DNA of 64,000 nucleotides from CAWEDP01 sp963807925 (GTDB taxonomy: Bacteria; Acidobacteriota; Vicinamibacteria; Vicinamibacterales; CAVVIG01): positions 2,232,001 to 2,296,000 of the forward strand of contig CAWEDP010000002.1 of assembly GCA_963807925.1 (NCBI GenBank), in the 5' to 3' direction. Position numbers and translations under genes: made by a program. Numbering within the stretch: the first letter of the stretch is position 1; the number at the start of each line of letters is the position of its first letter. Of the stretch, positions 26,590 through 34,090 are shown in pieces. Below the pieces are notes generated by a model, which saw only the letters and a program-made list of their open reading frames with translations, made no database searches and was not told the origin of the DNA.

Positions 26590-27396
26590 CTACTTCTTGG
26601 GGCCGATCGTCAGACGATCGACGACGCGGTCGACGCCGTCGGTCTTCCGCGCGAGCTCGATCGCCCGCTGACGGGCGGCCTCGTTGGGCACCGTGCCCTT
26701 CAACGTGACCACGTGACTGTCGCAGTCGACGTTGATGTCGCTGCCCTTCAACGCATCGTCACCAAAGAATCGCGCCTTGACGCTGGCCAGCACGAACGCA
26801 TCCGCGATGTCGCTGCCGACCTTCCTCACGCCAGACGCGCTCTTCTCGCCGGCGACCGCGACGCCCTCCTTGGACTTTTCCACGCCCGTCTCGACGCCCT
26901 CCTTCGACTTGTCGACCCCGGCCTCGACGCCTTCCTTCGACTTGTCGACGCCGGTCTCGATGCCTTCCTTCGACTTGTCGAGACCCTTGTCGAGGCCTTC
27001 CTTCGTCTTGTCGATCACCTTTGCGGTGCCGGCCTTCGTCTTCTCCGCCGCGGTATCGATCCGCCCCGACGTGGCACGGACCGAACGGTCGACGACGATC
27101 TTGTTGTCGACGCGGGTGATCCCGTCGGTTCTGGCGAGCCTCGCGGCGCGGTCGCGATCCGCCTTCGTTGGGACGGTCCCGGTCAGCGTGGCGACCTGAC
27201 CGGCGACTGAAACCTTCACGTCGTGCTGGCTCAGGGCGGCGTCGTCGTGAAGACGACGCTCGATCCTTTCCTGGATGTCGTGGGCGGCTTTGGTGGCCGT
27301 GGTGGTGGTCGGCGACTGCGTAGCGACTGTCGCAGCGGCCCCGGGCCCGACGGTGAGCGCCGCGGCGCATAACACTGTGTAGAGTCGTGGCTTCAT
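26590..27396 (-). CDS. BON domain protein with LEA-like 11-residue repeats
   Basis: A 268-residue protein with a signal peptide (LYTVLCAAALTVGPGAAA). A first BON domain spans about 35-110 (DIQERIERRLHDDAAL … VATLTGTVPTKADRDRAARLA) and a second spans about 190-265 (VDCDSHVVTLKGTVPNEAARQRAIELA). BON domains bind phospholipid or peptidoglycan in periplasmic proteins such as OsmY. Between them lies a strongly repetitive region of DKSKEGVETGV-type 11-mers. The promoter would lie in the 108-bp divergent spacer (27397-27504) shared with the next gene. Osmotic or envelope stress is the plausible setting, by analogy with OsmY. Confidence 0.9.
   Translation of the reverse strand: MKPRLYTVLCAAALTVGPGAAATVATQSPTTTTATKAAHDIQERIERRLHDDAALSQHDVKVSVAGQVATLTGTVPTKADRDRAARLARTDGITRVDNKIVVDRSVRATSGRIDTAAEKTKAGTAKVIDKTKEGLDKGLDKSKEGIETGVDKSKEGVEAGVDKSKEGVETGVEKSKEGVAVAGEKSASGVRKVGSDIADAFVLASVKARFFGDDALKGSDINVDCDSHVVTLKGTVPNEAARQRAIELARKTDGVDRVVDRLTIGPKK
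26842..27054 (-). repeat. 33-bp coding repeat (11-residue LEA-like units)
   Basis: About five to six copies of a 33-bp unit within the BON-domain gene encode the 11-mer D-K-S-K-E-G-V-E-T-G-V with substitutions (DKTKEGLDKGL, DKSKEGIETGV, DKSKEGVEAGV, EKSKEGVAVAG). The 11-residue periodicity with regularly spaced Lys/Glu and hydrophobic positions is that of group 3 LEA (late embryogenesis abundant) repeats, which form amphipathic helices. Confidence 0.88.
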
Positions 27397-27504
27397 TTTG
27401 CGTCCTTCTCCTGAAACACTCCAGTTAGAGCGTCACCGCACCTGGTGCAGCAAAGAGCGAACCACAATGTTAACCTCGACGGCCGGGCGGCGTATCTACC
27501 TGAC

Positions 27505-28401
27505 ATGCAGCGGGTCCACGGGATGTTCGCGGTGGTGATGACTGTCGGCTGGCTGGCGGTGGCCACTGCGCAAGTTCCGCCAGGCCAGCGGAACGCCACA
27601 GCTCCGCCCGGTGGCGACGCTACCTCGGCCGTTCCCGATCAGCCCGCCGACGCGACGCGCGACGAGCTGACGCGGATTCTCGAACAGTACCCGCCGTCGC
27701 TGGCGATCGTCCTGCGGCTGGATCCGACGCTGCTGAACAGCGCGGAGTATCTGCGGCTGTATCCGGCACTCGCCGCCTTCGTTGAACGGCACCCGGAGGT
27801 GGTCCACAACCCCGCGTTCTTCCTCGGGACGGCTGGCGTCGGCCGCGGCGGCCTCAATCTCGTTGCCGCCTCCGCGAATTCGCGCGGCGAGGGGTTCAGG
27901 GCCATCGAAGGGATCTTCGAGAGCTTGTGGGTGCTCATCGGTATCGCCACGTTCCTGAGTCTCATGGCGTGGCTGCTCAAGAGCGTCATCGACCATCGCC
28001 GATGGCTCCGGGTGTCGAAGATTCAGACCGAGGTTCATTCGAAGGTGCTCGATCGGCTCACGTCGAGCGAGGATCTCCTCGCCTACATCCAGAGTCCGCC
28101 GGGACGCCAGTTCCTCGAAGCCGCGCCGGTGCCGATCACGACCGCGCGCGCCGCGATCAGCGCGCCCGTGAATCGCATCCTCTGGTCGGTGCAGGCCGGC
28201 GTGGTCCTCGCGCTGTTCGGTGCGGGTTTGTGGTACGCGCGCGGTCAGGTCTCGGTCGACGACGTCGCGCAACCGCTGGGGGTGCTCGGGGTGCTGAGCA
28301 TGTTTCTCGGCGGCGGCTTCGCCGTATCGGCGGTGGTCGCGTATGTCGTCTCCCGAGTGCTCGGCCTGTTCGACGCGTCAGGCCTCCAGCCCCATGCGTG
28401 A
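27505..28401 (+). CDS. Inner-membrane protein of unknown function
   Basis: About 298 residues from ATG 27505 (a GTG at 27445 would add 20 residues without signal-peptide character; ATG 27523 is also possible). The protein begins with a hydrophobic signal segment (MFAVVMTVGWLAVATAQ), has a periplasmic stretch ending in FVERHPEVVHNPAFFL, then a membrane helix (LWVLIGIATFLSLMAWLL), a cytosolic middle (VLDRLTSSEDLLAYI) and two more helices near the C-terminus (AGVVLALFGAGLWYA, GVLGVLSMFLGGGFAVSAVVAYVV). The last codons overlap the sigma-factor start (28394), so it is probably co-transcribed with the sigma/anti-sigma pair. Confidence 0.75.
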   Translation: MQRVHGMFAVVMTVGWLAVATAQVPPGQRNATAPPGGDATSAVPDQPADATRDELTRILEQYPPSLAIVLRLDPTLLNSAEYLRLYPALAAFVERHPEVVHNPAFFLGTAGVGRGGLNLVAASANSRGEGFRAIEGIFESLWVLIGIATFLSLMAWLLKSVIDHRRWLRVSKIQTEVHSKVLDRLTSSEDLLAYIQSPPGRQFLEAAPVPITTARAAISAPVNRILWSVQAGVVLALFGAGLWYARGQVSVDDVAQPLGVLGVLSMFLGGGFAVSAVVAYVVSRVLGLFDASGLQPHA

Positions 28402-28978
28402 ACTCACCTTCACCGATGTCCATCGGCTTCACGCCGGCGAGATCGACGAACCGTTCGCCATGGACGAGGACGCGTTCCGCGCTTTCTACGATCGCACGGC
28501 GCCCGCCGTCTGGGCGTACTTGTCGAGGCTGACCGGCGATCGGCAGCTCGCCGACGATCTGCTGCAGGACACCTATTACCGGTTCCTCCGCGCGGGCCGT
28601 TCATTCGACGGTGAGGCGCACCGCCGCAACTACCTGTTCCGCATCGCCACGAACCTGGTGCGTGACGGGCACCGTCGCCATCGACTCGACATCGTGACGG
28701 TGGAGGACGAGCGGTCGATGGACAGGTTTGCGGCGGACGGCGACCATTCGCGGGACGCGGCCGAGCGCACGGATCTGCGCCGGGCGATGGCCCGCCTCAC
28801 GCGGCGCGAGCGGGAGCTGCTGTGGCTCGCGTACGCGGAAGGGTCGTCGCACGAGGAGATCGCCGGGGCGCTCGGCCTCAAGACCGCGAGCATCAAGATG
28901 CTCCTGTTTCGCGCGCGACGGCGGCTGGCGGACCTGCTGACCCGAACGGCCGCACCTGACGATCGGAGCCGATCATGA
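28394..28978 (+). CDS. ECF-type RNA polymerase sigma factor
   Basis: A 194-residue extracytoplasmic-function sigma factor. Region 2 (about 25-95) includes YDRTAPAVWAYLSRLTGDRQLADDLLQDTYYRFL; region 4 (about 125-180) contains the helix-turn-helix LTRRERELLWLAYAEGSSHEEIAGALGLKTASIKMLLFRARRRL-type sequence. ATG 28394 is the best start; longer in-frame extensions overlap the upstream gene. Its TGA overlaps the start of the next gene (ATGA at 28975), the usual arrangement for an ECF sigma and its anti-sigma factor. No promoter of its cognate type was identifiable by eye. Confidence 0.92.
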   Translation: MRELTFTDVHRLHAGEIDEPFAMDEDAFRAFYDRTAPAVWAYLSRLTGDRQLADDLLQDTYYRFLRAGRSFDGEAHRRNYLFRIATNLVRDGHRRHRLDIVTVEDERSMDRFAADGDHSRDAAERTDLRRAMARLTRRERELLWLAYAEGSSHEEIAGALGLKTASIKMLLFRARRRLADLLTRTAAPDDRSRS

Positions 28979-29451
28979 TCGAGGAATGCCCCCGCGAAGC
29001 CGACGTGCTCGACGCCGTGTCCCGCGGCACATGGCCGGATGCGCGTACCGACGACCTCGCCGCGCACGCCGCCGCGTGCGCGATCTGCCGCGACGTCGCC
29101 GAGATCGCCGGCGCCGTGCGGCGCGATTACGAGGCGGCGCGCCTGGAGGCGCAGCTGCCGTCGGCCGGGCTCGTGTGGTGGCGCGCGCAGCTCCGCGCGC
29201 GTCAGGAAGGCGCGGCCGCGGCCGACCGGCCGATCACCATCGCGCAGGCAGCAGCCGGCACGGCCGCGGCGATCGTGCTGTTCAGCCTCGGCGGCCTGCT
29301 GTGGCCCTCGCTGAGGGAGTCGATTGCCTGGATCGACCGGCTGAGCCACAGCGTCGAGCTCGGACAGTTCTGGCTGCCGGCCGCCCTCGCGCTCGGCGCC
29401 GGGCTCATCGTCGCCCCGGTGGTGCTCCTGTTCGTGCTGTCCGACGACTGA
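28975..29451 (+). CDS. Probable membrane anti-sigma factor (zinc-finger type)
   Basis: A 158-residue protein translationally coupled to the ECF sigma factor. The N-terminal 45 residues contain HAAACAIC, the H-x3-C-x2-C signature of zinc-binding anti-sigma (ZAS-like) domains. Two hydrophobic segments follow (ITIAQAAAGTAAAIVLFSLGGLL and FWLPAALALGAGLIVAPVVLLFVL), so the C-terminus spans or anchors in the membrane. It presumably sequesters the sigma factor until an envelope signal releases it. The assignment rests on the motif and the ATGA coupling. Confidence 0.82.
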   Translation: MIEECPREADVLDAVSRGTWPDARTDDLAAHAAACAICRDVAEIAGAVRRDYEAARLEAQLPSAGLVWWRAQLRARQEGAAAADRPITIAQAAAGTAAAIVLFSLGGLLWPSLRESIAWIDRLSHSVELGQFWLPAALALGAGLIVAPVVLLFVLSDD

Positions 29452-29517
29452 GCCGCTCTTCCCCGGCGTTGGTCCCCGGCTGTGTCCCCGCTCCACGCGC
29501 CGTGCTATCGTCGCGGC

Positions 29518-31323
29518 ATGCGCACACGTTTTCTGGTGTTCGTGGCGGCGCTCGTTCCGCTGGTCGCCGGCTGCAGCCGCGCCCAGAGCGGGCCCACGGC
29601 GGCCGACGCCCAGAAGTTCCTCGACAACGTCAACGAGACGATGCGTCGTCTCGGGGTCGAGCAGAACCAGGCCGGATGGGTACAGCAGAACTTCATCACC
29701 GACGACACCGACGCCCTCGCGGCGCGGGTCAACCAGCGCTACATCGACGCGATCGCGAGGTTCGCGAAGGAGGCGACCGCGTACGACCGCGTGGAGCTGC
29801 CGCCGGCGGCGCGACGGCAGCTCAATCTGCTGAAGGTCTCGCTCGTGATGGCGACGCCCTCCGATCCGAAGGAAGCCGAGGAGCTGACCACGATCATGGC
29901 GAGGCTCGAGGCGACCTACGGCAAGGGCAAGTGGTGCACGAACCCCGAGAAGCCGGACACGTGCATGAACATCGACGACATCACGAAAGTGATGGCCACC
30001 TCCCGGGATCCCAGGCGCCTGCGCGAGGTCTGGGAGGGATGGCGCACCATCTCGCCGCCGATGCGCAAGGATTACGCGCGGTTCGTCGCGCTGTCGAACA
30101 AGGGGGCCGAGGAGCTGGGGTTCGCCGACACCGGCGCGATGTGGCGCTCCAAGTACGACATGCCGGCCGACGCGTTCACCGCGGAAGTCGACCGGCTCTG
30201 GAGCCAGGTGCGGCCGCTGTATCTCGAGCTGCACGCGTACGTGCGGATGAAGCTGCACCAGAAGTACGGCGACGAGGTGCCGGCCTCCGGTCCGCTGCCG
30301 GCGCACCTGCTCGGCAACATCTGGGCGCAGGACTGGACCAACGTCTACCCGCTGGTCGCTCCCCGGCAGGCCGACCCCGGATTCTCGCTCGACGACATCC
30401 TCAAGCGCCGGAAGGTGTCGGCGCTCGACATGGTGCGGACGGGAGAGCGCTTCTACACCTCGCTCGGGTTCGATCCGCTTCCGAGGACGTTCTGGGACCG
30501 ATCGCTCTTCGTCCGTCCGCGCGATCGCGACGTGGTCTGCCACGCGAGCGCGTGGGACATCGACCTGGAGACCGACATCCGCATCAAGATGTGCATCGAT
30601 CAGACCGCCGAGGACTTCACGACGATCCATCACGAGCTCGGGCACAATTTCTATCAGCGCGCGTACATGCGGCAGCCGGTGCTCTTCCGCGACAGCGCGA
30701 ACGACGGGTTTCACGAGGCGATCGGCGACACGATTGCGCTGTCGGTCACACCCGAGTACCTGGTGCGGATCGGGCTCCTCGACAAGGCGCCTGACGCCTC
30801 GCGCGACATCGGACTCCTGCTGTCCCGCGCGCTCGAGAAGATCGCGTTCCTCCCGTTCGGGCTGCTCGTCGACCAGTGGCGCTGGAAGGTATTCGCCGGC
30901 CAGGTGACGCCGGACGAGTACAACAAAGCGTGGTGGGATCTCCGGCTGAAGTACCAGGGCGTCGCTCCGCCGTCGCCTCGCGACGAGGCGCTCTTCGATC
31001 CGGGCGCGAAGTACCACGTGCCCGACAACACGCCGTACACGCGGTATTTCCTGGCCGAAATCCTGCAGTTCCAGTTTCATCGCGCCCTCTCCGCCGCGGC
31101 CGGGTGCACCACGCCGCTGCACCGGTGCTCGATCTACCAGAGCGAGCAAGCCGGGCGGCGTCTCAACGCCATGCTGTCGATGGGCCAGTCGCGGCCGTGG
31201 CAGGAGGCGCTCGAGACCTTGACCGGATCGAAGCAGATGGATGCCAGCGCGATCCTCGACTACTTCGCGCCGCTGAAGGCGTGGCTCGACGAGCAGACCC
31301 GCGGGCAGCCGATCGGGTGGTAG
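29518..31323 (+). CDS. M2 family metallopeptidase (ACE-like lipoprotein)
   Basis: A 601-residue dipeptidyl carboxypeptidase-like zinc peptidase. The N-terminus MRTRFLVFVAALVPLVAGCSR has a lipobox (LVAGC), so it is probably a lipoprotein; ATG 29518 is preferred over an upstream in-frame ATG. The catalytic motif is HHELGHNFYQ (HExxH) at about residue 370, with the third zinc ligand in GFHEAIGD about 25 residues on. Other ACE-family segments include the GKGKWCTNP region and SLGFDPLPRTFWDRSLF. A weak hairpin (31326-31341), lacking a T-run, lies between it and the convergent TlpA gene. Confidence 0.93.
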   Translation: MRTRFLVFVAALVPLVAGCSRAQSGPTAADAQKFLDNVNETMRRLGVEQNQAGWVQQNFITDDTDALAARVNQRYIDAIARFAKEATAYDRVELPPAARRQLNLLKVSLVMATPSDPKEAEELTTIMARLEATYGKGKWCTNPEKPDTCMNIDDITKVMATSRDPRRLREVWEGWRTISPPMRKDYARFVALSNKGAEELGFADTGAMWRSKYDMPADAFTAEVDRLWSQVRPLYLELHAYVRMKLHQKYGDEVPASGPLPAHLLGNIWAQDWTNVYPLVAPRQADPGFSLDDILKRRKVSALDMVRTGERFYTSLGFDPLPRTFWDRSLFVRPRDRDVVCHASAWDIDLETDIRIKMCIDQTAEDFTTIHHELGHNFYQRAYMRQPVLFRDSANDGFHEAIGDTIALSVTPEYLVRIGLLDKAPDASRDIGLLLSRALEKIAFLPFGLLVDQWRWKVFAGQVTPDEYNKAWWDLRLKYQGVAPPSPRDEALFDPGAKYHVPDNTPYTRYFLAEILQFQFHRALSAAAGCTTPLHRCSIYQSEQAGRRLNAMLSMGQSRPWQEALETLTGSKQMDASAILDYFAPLKAWLDEQTRGQPIGW

Positions 31324-31359
31324 CTCCGCGCGGCTGCGCGGCCGGTGAGCGTGCGAGGC

Positions 31360-32181
31360 CTAGGGAAGCGCGGCGACTTCCTGGACGATGCGCTGGGCGA
31401 GAGGAAGGCTCTTGGCGCAACTGGGATCGTCAACGCGACACTTGGCGACCGTGTTGTCGCACCCGCAGGGGCACGGCTCGGAGTTGAGCCTCCGGAGCGC
31501 TTCGGTGCGGCGTTCGGGAGAGAGCATCGAGAGATCCACGCCCGGGATTTGCGTGGCCTGCGCGTTCTCGAGCTTGGCCGGTTGCGCGCGATCCACCTGT
31601 TCGACGTCGGCGTTCACCGGCAGTCCCGCCAACGCACGGGTTTCCCCCTCGGTGACGACCGCGTTGAGCATCCCGACGTGACGCTGTACGATGCGGCCTT
31701 CCGGATCGATCACGTAGGATGTCGGGAGAGCCGCGATGCCTGGAAACGCCTTGTCGAGCTCCGGCGTCATCATCACGATTGGGTAATTCATCCGCTGCGC
31801 GGCCGCGTACTGCCGGACGACGTCGACCGAACCCTCGTCCTGGGAGACGCCGATGACCTGAAGCCGATCGCCGTACTTCGATTGCAGGGCGACCAGGTCC
31901 GGAATTTCGGCACGACAGGGCGGGCACCAGGTCGCCCAGAAATTGACGATGACGACCTTGCCTCGAAGATCGGCCGGCGAGATCGAGCGCCCGTCGAGAT
32001 CCCGCATCGCGACCGCGGGGACCGGAGCGGGGTCGCGGAAGAAGCGAAGCTTCAGCGTTTCACCCGACGGTCGATCCTCGACGGCGGCCGCTCGAGGCCG
32101 CGTGAGGCGAATCGACAGGCCGGTGGCGGCCGCCACACCCACGACCATGATCACCAGAATTGCCCAGCGTTTCGGCGTCAT
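31360..32181 (-). CDS. TlpA/ResA-like thioredoxin with a cysteine-rich tail
   Basis: A 273-residue membrane-anchored periplasmic thioredoxin. The N-terminal helix (ILVIMVVGVAAATGLSIRL) is a signal anchor. The redox motif is NFWATWCPPCRAEI (CPPC) at about residue 85, followed by VIGVSQDEGSVDVVRQY and the cis-Pro segment ALPTSYVID. A C-terminal tail (residues about 235-260) reads PCPCGCDNTVAKCRVDDPSC: six cysteines in 24 residues, not part of the thioredoxin fold. The tail may bind metal or serve as a disulfide relay. It is divergent from bioF, with a 116-bp spacer. Confidence 0.88.
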   Translation of the reverse strand: MTPKRWAILVIMVVGVAAATGLSIRLTRPRAAAVEDRPSGETLKLRFFRDPAPVPAVAMRDLDGRSISPADLRGKVVIVNFWATWCPPCRAEIPDLVALQSKYGDRLQVIGVSQDEGSVDVVRQYAAAQRMNYPIVMMTPELDKAFPGIAALPTSYVIDPEGRIVQRHVGMLNAVVTEGETRALAGLPVNADVEQVDRAQPAKLENAQATQIPGVDLSMLSPERRTEALRRLNSEPCPCGCDNTVAKCRVDDPSCAKSLPLAQRIVQEVAALP

Positions 32182-32278
32182 TGGACCGTCTTCCGCAAAT
32201 CACCACCTACGATTGACAATTGACCCAGGCGCCGGCATCAGGCGCGAGCCTCCCGAAGCGTGCCCGAATCGACTCTGT

Positions 32279-32296
32279 CATTGTAGATTGTAAACC
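32279..32296 (+). repeat. Dispersed 'cattgtagattgt' motif before bioF
   Basis: The 13-mer cattgtagattgt (32279-32291) ends 6 bp before the bioF GTG start. The identical 13-mer occurs in the same orientation just upstream of the mtnA start (61285-61297, on the minus strand). Degenerate relatives occur near 3150-3225 and 32210. Sequence 32288-32296 (ttgtaaacc) also equals a BirA half-site, but the second half is not found at the usual spacing. Confidence 0.4.
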
Positions 32297-32297
32297 T

Positions 32298-33449
32298 GTG
32301 AATTCTCTCGAGGACCGAATTTCGGGCCGCCTGGCGGCCCTGCGCGAGAGGCACCTCTTCCGGTCTCTTCGTTCGCCGGCCGGCGTCGATCTGACCTCGA
32401 ACGACTACCTCGGCTTGTCGGGTCACCCGCTCGTGGCGGCGGGCATGATCGACGCCGTGCGCCGCGACGGCTGCGGCAGTACCGGCTCGCGGCTGTTGCG
32501 CGGCCAGCGCGACCGGTTCGCCAGAGTCGAGGCGCTCTTCGCGTCGTTCAAGGGGAGCGAACGGGCGCTGTATTTTTCGTCCGGCTACCTGGCGAACCTC
32601 GCGGTCATGACGACCTTCCCCGAGGTCGGCGACGTGATTTTTTCCGACGAGCGCAACCATGCCAGCCTCATCGATGGCATCCGCCTGTCGGCTGGCGACC
32701 GCGTGATCGTCCCCCACAACGACGTGGGCGCGCTGGCGGCCCGCCTTGCGGCGCCGCGCCGCGGTCACGCCTTCGTGGTGGTCGAGTCGCTGTTCGGCAT
32801 GGACGGCGACGCGGCGCCGCTGCCGCAACTGGCCGCGCTCTGCCGTACGGCCGGAGCCGCCCTGATCGTGGACGAGGCGCACGCGGTGGGGGTGTACGGG
32901 GCCGGGGGGAGCGGGCTCGTCGAAGCCTCGGGCGTCGGCGACGACGTGTTCGTGACGGTGGACACGGCGGGGAAGGCCCTGGGCGTCAGCGGCGCGTTCG
33001 TGTGCGGTCCGGCGTGGGCGATCGAGTTTCTCGTCCAGCGCGCGCGGACGTTCATCTTCTCCACCGCGCCCCCGCCGGCGGTCGCCGGCGCGATCGAAGC
33101 CAGCCTGTCGCTCGTCGCCTCCGAGCCTGATCGCCGGCACACCCTCGTGCGCCGCGCACGGTACCTGCGCGATCGGCTGGCAGCGGCAGGCATCGTCGGG
33201 CCGCCCGGCGACTCGCACATCGTTCCGGTCGTCATCGGCGACAACGATCGCGCCCTTGCCGTCGCCGCCGCGGTGCAGGCGGCCGGCTTCGACGTGCGCG
33301 CGATCCGCCCGCCGAGCGTGCCACCCGGTTCCGCGCGCCTGCGGCTCGCGGTGAACGTCGGCCTCGATGAACCGTGTCTCGACCGGTTCGTCGCGGCCCT
33401 CTCCGCCGCGATGCACGAGTCCACACGGTGCTCCGCGGTCTGTTCGTAA
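32298..33449 (+). CDS. bioF: 8-amino-7-oxononanoate synthase
   Basis: A 383-residue PLP enzyme that condenses pimeloyl thioester with alanine, the first committed step of the biotin ring pathway. Alpha-oxoamine synthase features are LTSNDYLGLSGHP near the N-terminus, GSGSTGSRLLRG-like (CGSTGSRLLRG), the aspartate motif VDEAHAVGVYG, and the PLP lysine in VDTAGKALGVSGAF. The start is probably GTG 32298; 26 upstream in-frame codons are not family-like. bioD begins inside its 3' end (22-bp overlap), making bioF-bioD-bioA an operon. Confidence 0.94.
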   Translation: MNSLEDRISGRLAALRERHLFRSLRSPAGVDLTSNDYLGLSGHPLVAAGMIDAVRRDGCGSTGSRLLRGQRDRFARVEALFASFKGSERALYFSSGYLANLAVMTTFPEVGDVIFSDERNHASLIDGIRLSAGDRVIVPHNDVGALAARLAAPRRGHAFVVVESLFGMDGDAAPLPQLAALCRTAGAALIVDEAHAVGVYGAGGSGLVEASGVGDDVFVTVDTAGKALGVSGAFVCGPAWAIEFLVQRARTFIFSTAPPPAVAGAIEASLSLVASEPDRRHTLVRRARYLRDRLAAAGIVGPPGDSHIVPVVIGDNDRALAVAAAVQAAGFDVRAIRPPSVPPGSARLRLAVNVGLDEPCLDRFVAALSAAMHESTRCSAVCS

Positions 33450-34090
33450 CCGGCACCGACACCGGCGTCGGCAAGACGGTGGTCTCCGCGGCACTGATGC
33501 ACCGCTATCGGCGTGACGTGGCGCTGCGGTACTGGAAGCCGATTCAGACCGGCATGGAGCAGGACGATGACACGAGCGAGGTGGTGAGGCTGGCGGCCTG
33601 CCACGCCGACGAGGTGTTCACGCAGGGCGTCCGGCTGCCGCGCCCCGTGTCGCCGCACCTCGCCGCCCGACTGGCGGGCGCCTCGATCAGCCTCGCCCGG
33701 CTCGCCCGGGCGATCGAGGGCGAGGAGGCAGGCCGCGTCTGGATCGTCGAGGGCGCGGGCGGCGTCCTCGTTCCCGTCGACGAGCGCCAGACGATGGCCG
33801 ACTTCATGACGAGCCTGCATCTCCCGGTCGTCATCGCCGCCCGCGCCGGGCTCGGGACGATCAACCACACGCTGCTGACGATCGAAGCCTTGAGACGACG
33901 AGGGCTCGACCCCGCCGGGGTCGTGATGGTGGGCGAACCGGACCCGGACAACCGCGCGGCGGTCGAGCACTACGGCGGCGTGCCGGTCGTCGGAGAGATG
34001 CCCCGCTTCGCGAGGCTGACGCCAGACGGGCTGCGCGAATGGTCGCCCGCGCTCGATCCGGCCGGCCGCCTGCTGGAGCGGCTGCGATGA
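33428..34090 (+). CDS. bioD: Dethiobiotin synthetase
   Basis: A 220-residue ATPase that closes the ureido ring of dethiobiotin using CO2. The P-loop GTDTGVGKTVV lies at the N-terminus, followed by YWKPIQTGMEQDDDTSEV and the conserved VEGAGGVLVP. GTG 33428 gives the standard N-terminus (VLRGLFVTGTDT); the longer frame to 33374 lies entirely within bioF. It overlaps bioF by 22 bp and bioA by 4 bp (ATGA at 34087). Confidence 0.95.
   Translation: MLRGLFVTGTDTGVGKTVVSAALMHRYRRDVALRYWKPIQTGMEQDDDTSEVVRLAACHADEVFTQGVRLPRPVSPHLAARLAGASISLARLARAIEGEEAGRVWIVEGAGGVLVPVDERQTMADFMTSLHLPVVIAARAGLGTINHTLLTIEALRRRGLDPAGVVMVGEPDPDNRAAVEHYGGVPVVGEMPRFARLTPDGLREWSPALDPAGRLLERLR

Noticed and set aside
31326..31341. 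Terminator hairpin between the M2 peptidase and TlpA genes
   Set aside because: There is a 6-bp GC stem (ccgcgc/gcgcgg) but no T-run on either strand, so it is not a convincing intrinsic terminator.
32288..32296. BirA operator half-site (ttgtaaacc) before bioF
   Set aside because: The mirrored half (ggtttacaa) is not present 14-16 bp downstream (only about 3 of 9 bases match), and the sequence is part of the 'cattgtagattgt' repeat also found before mtnA, so the match is probably chance.
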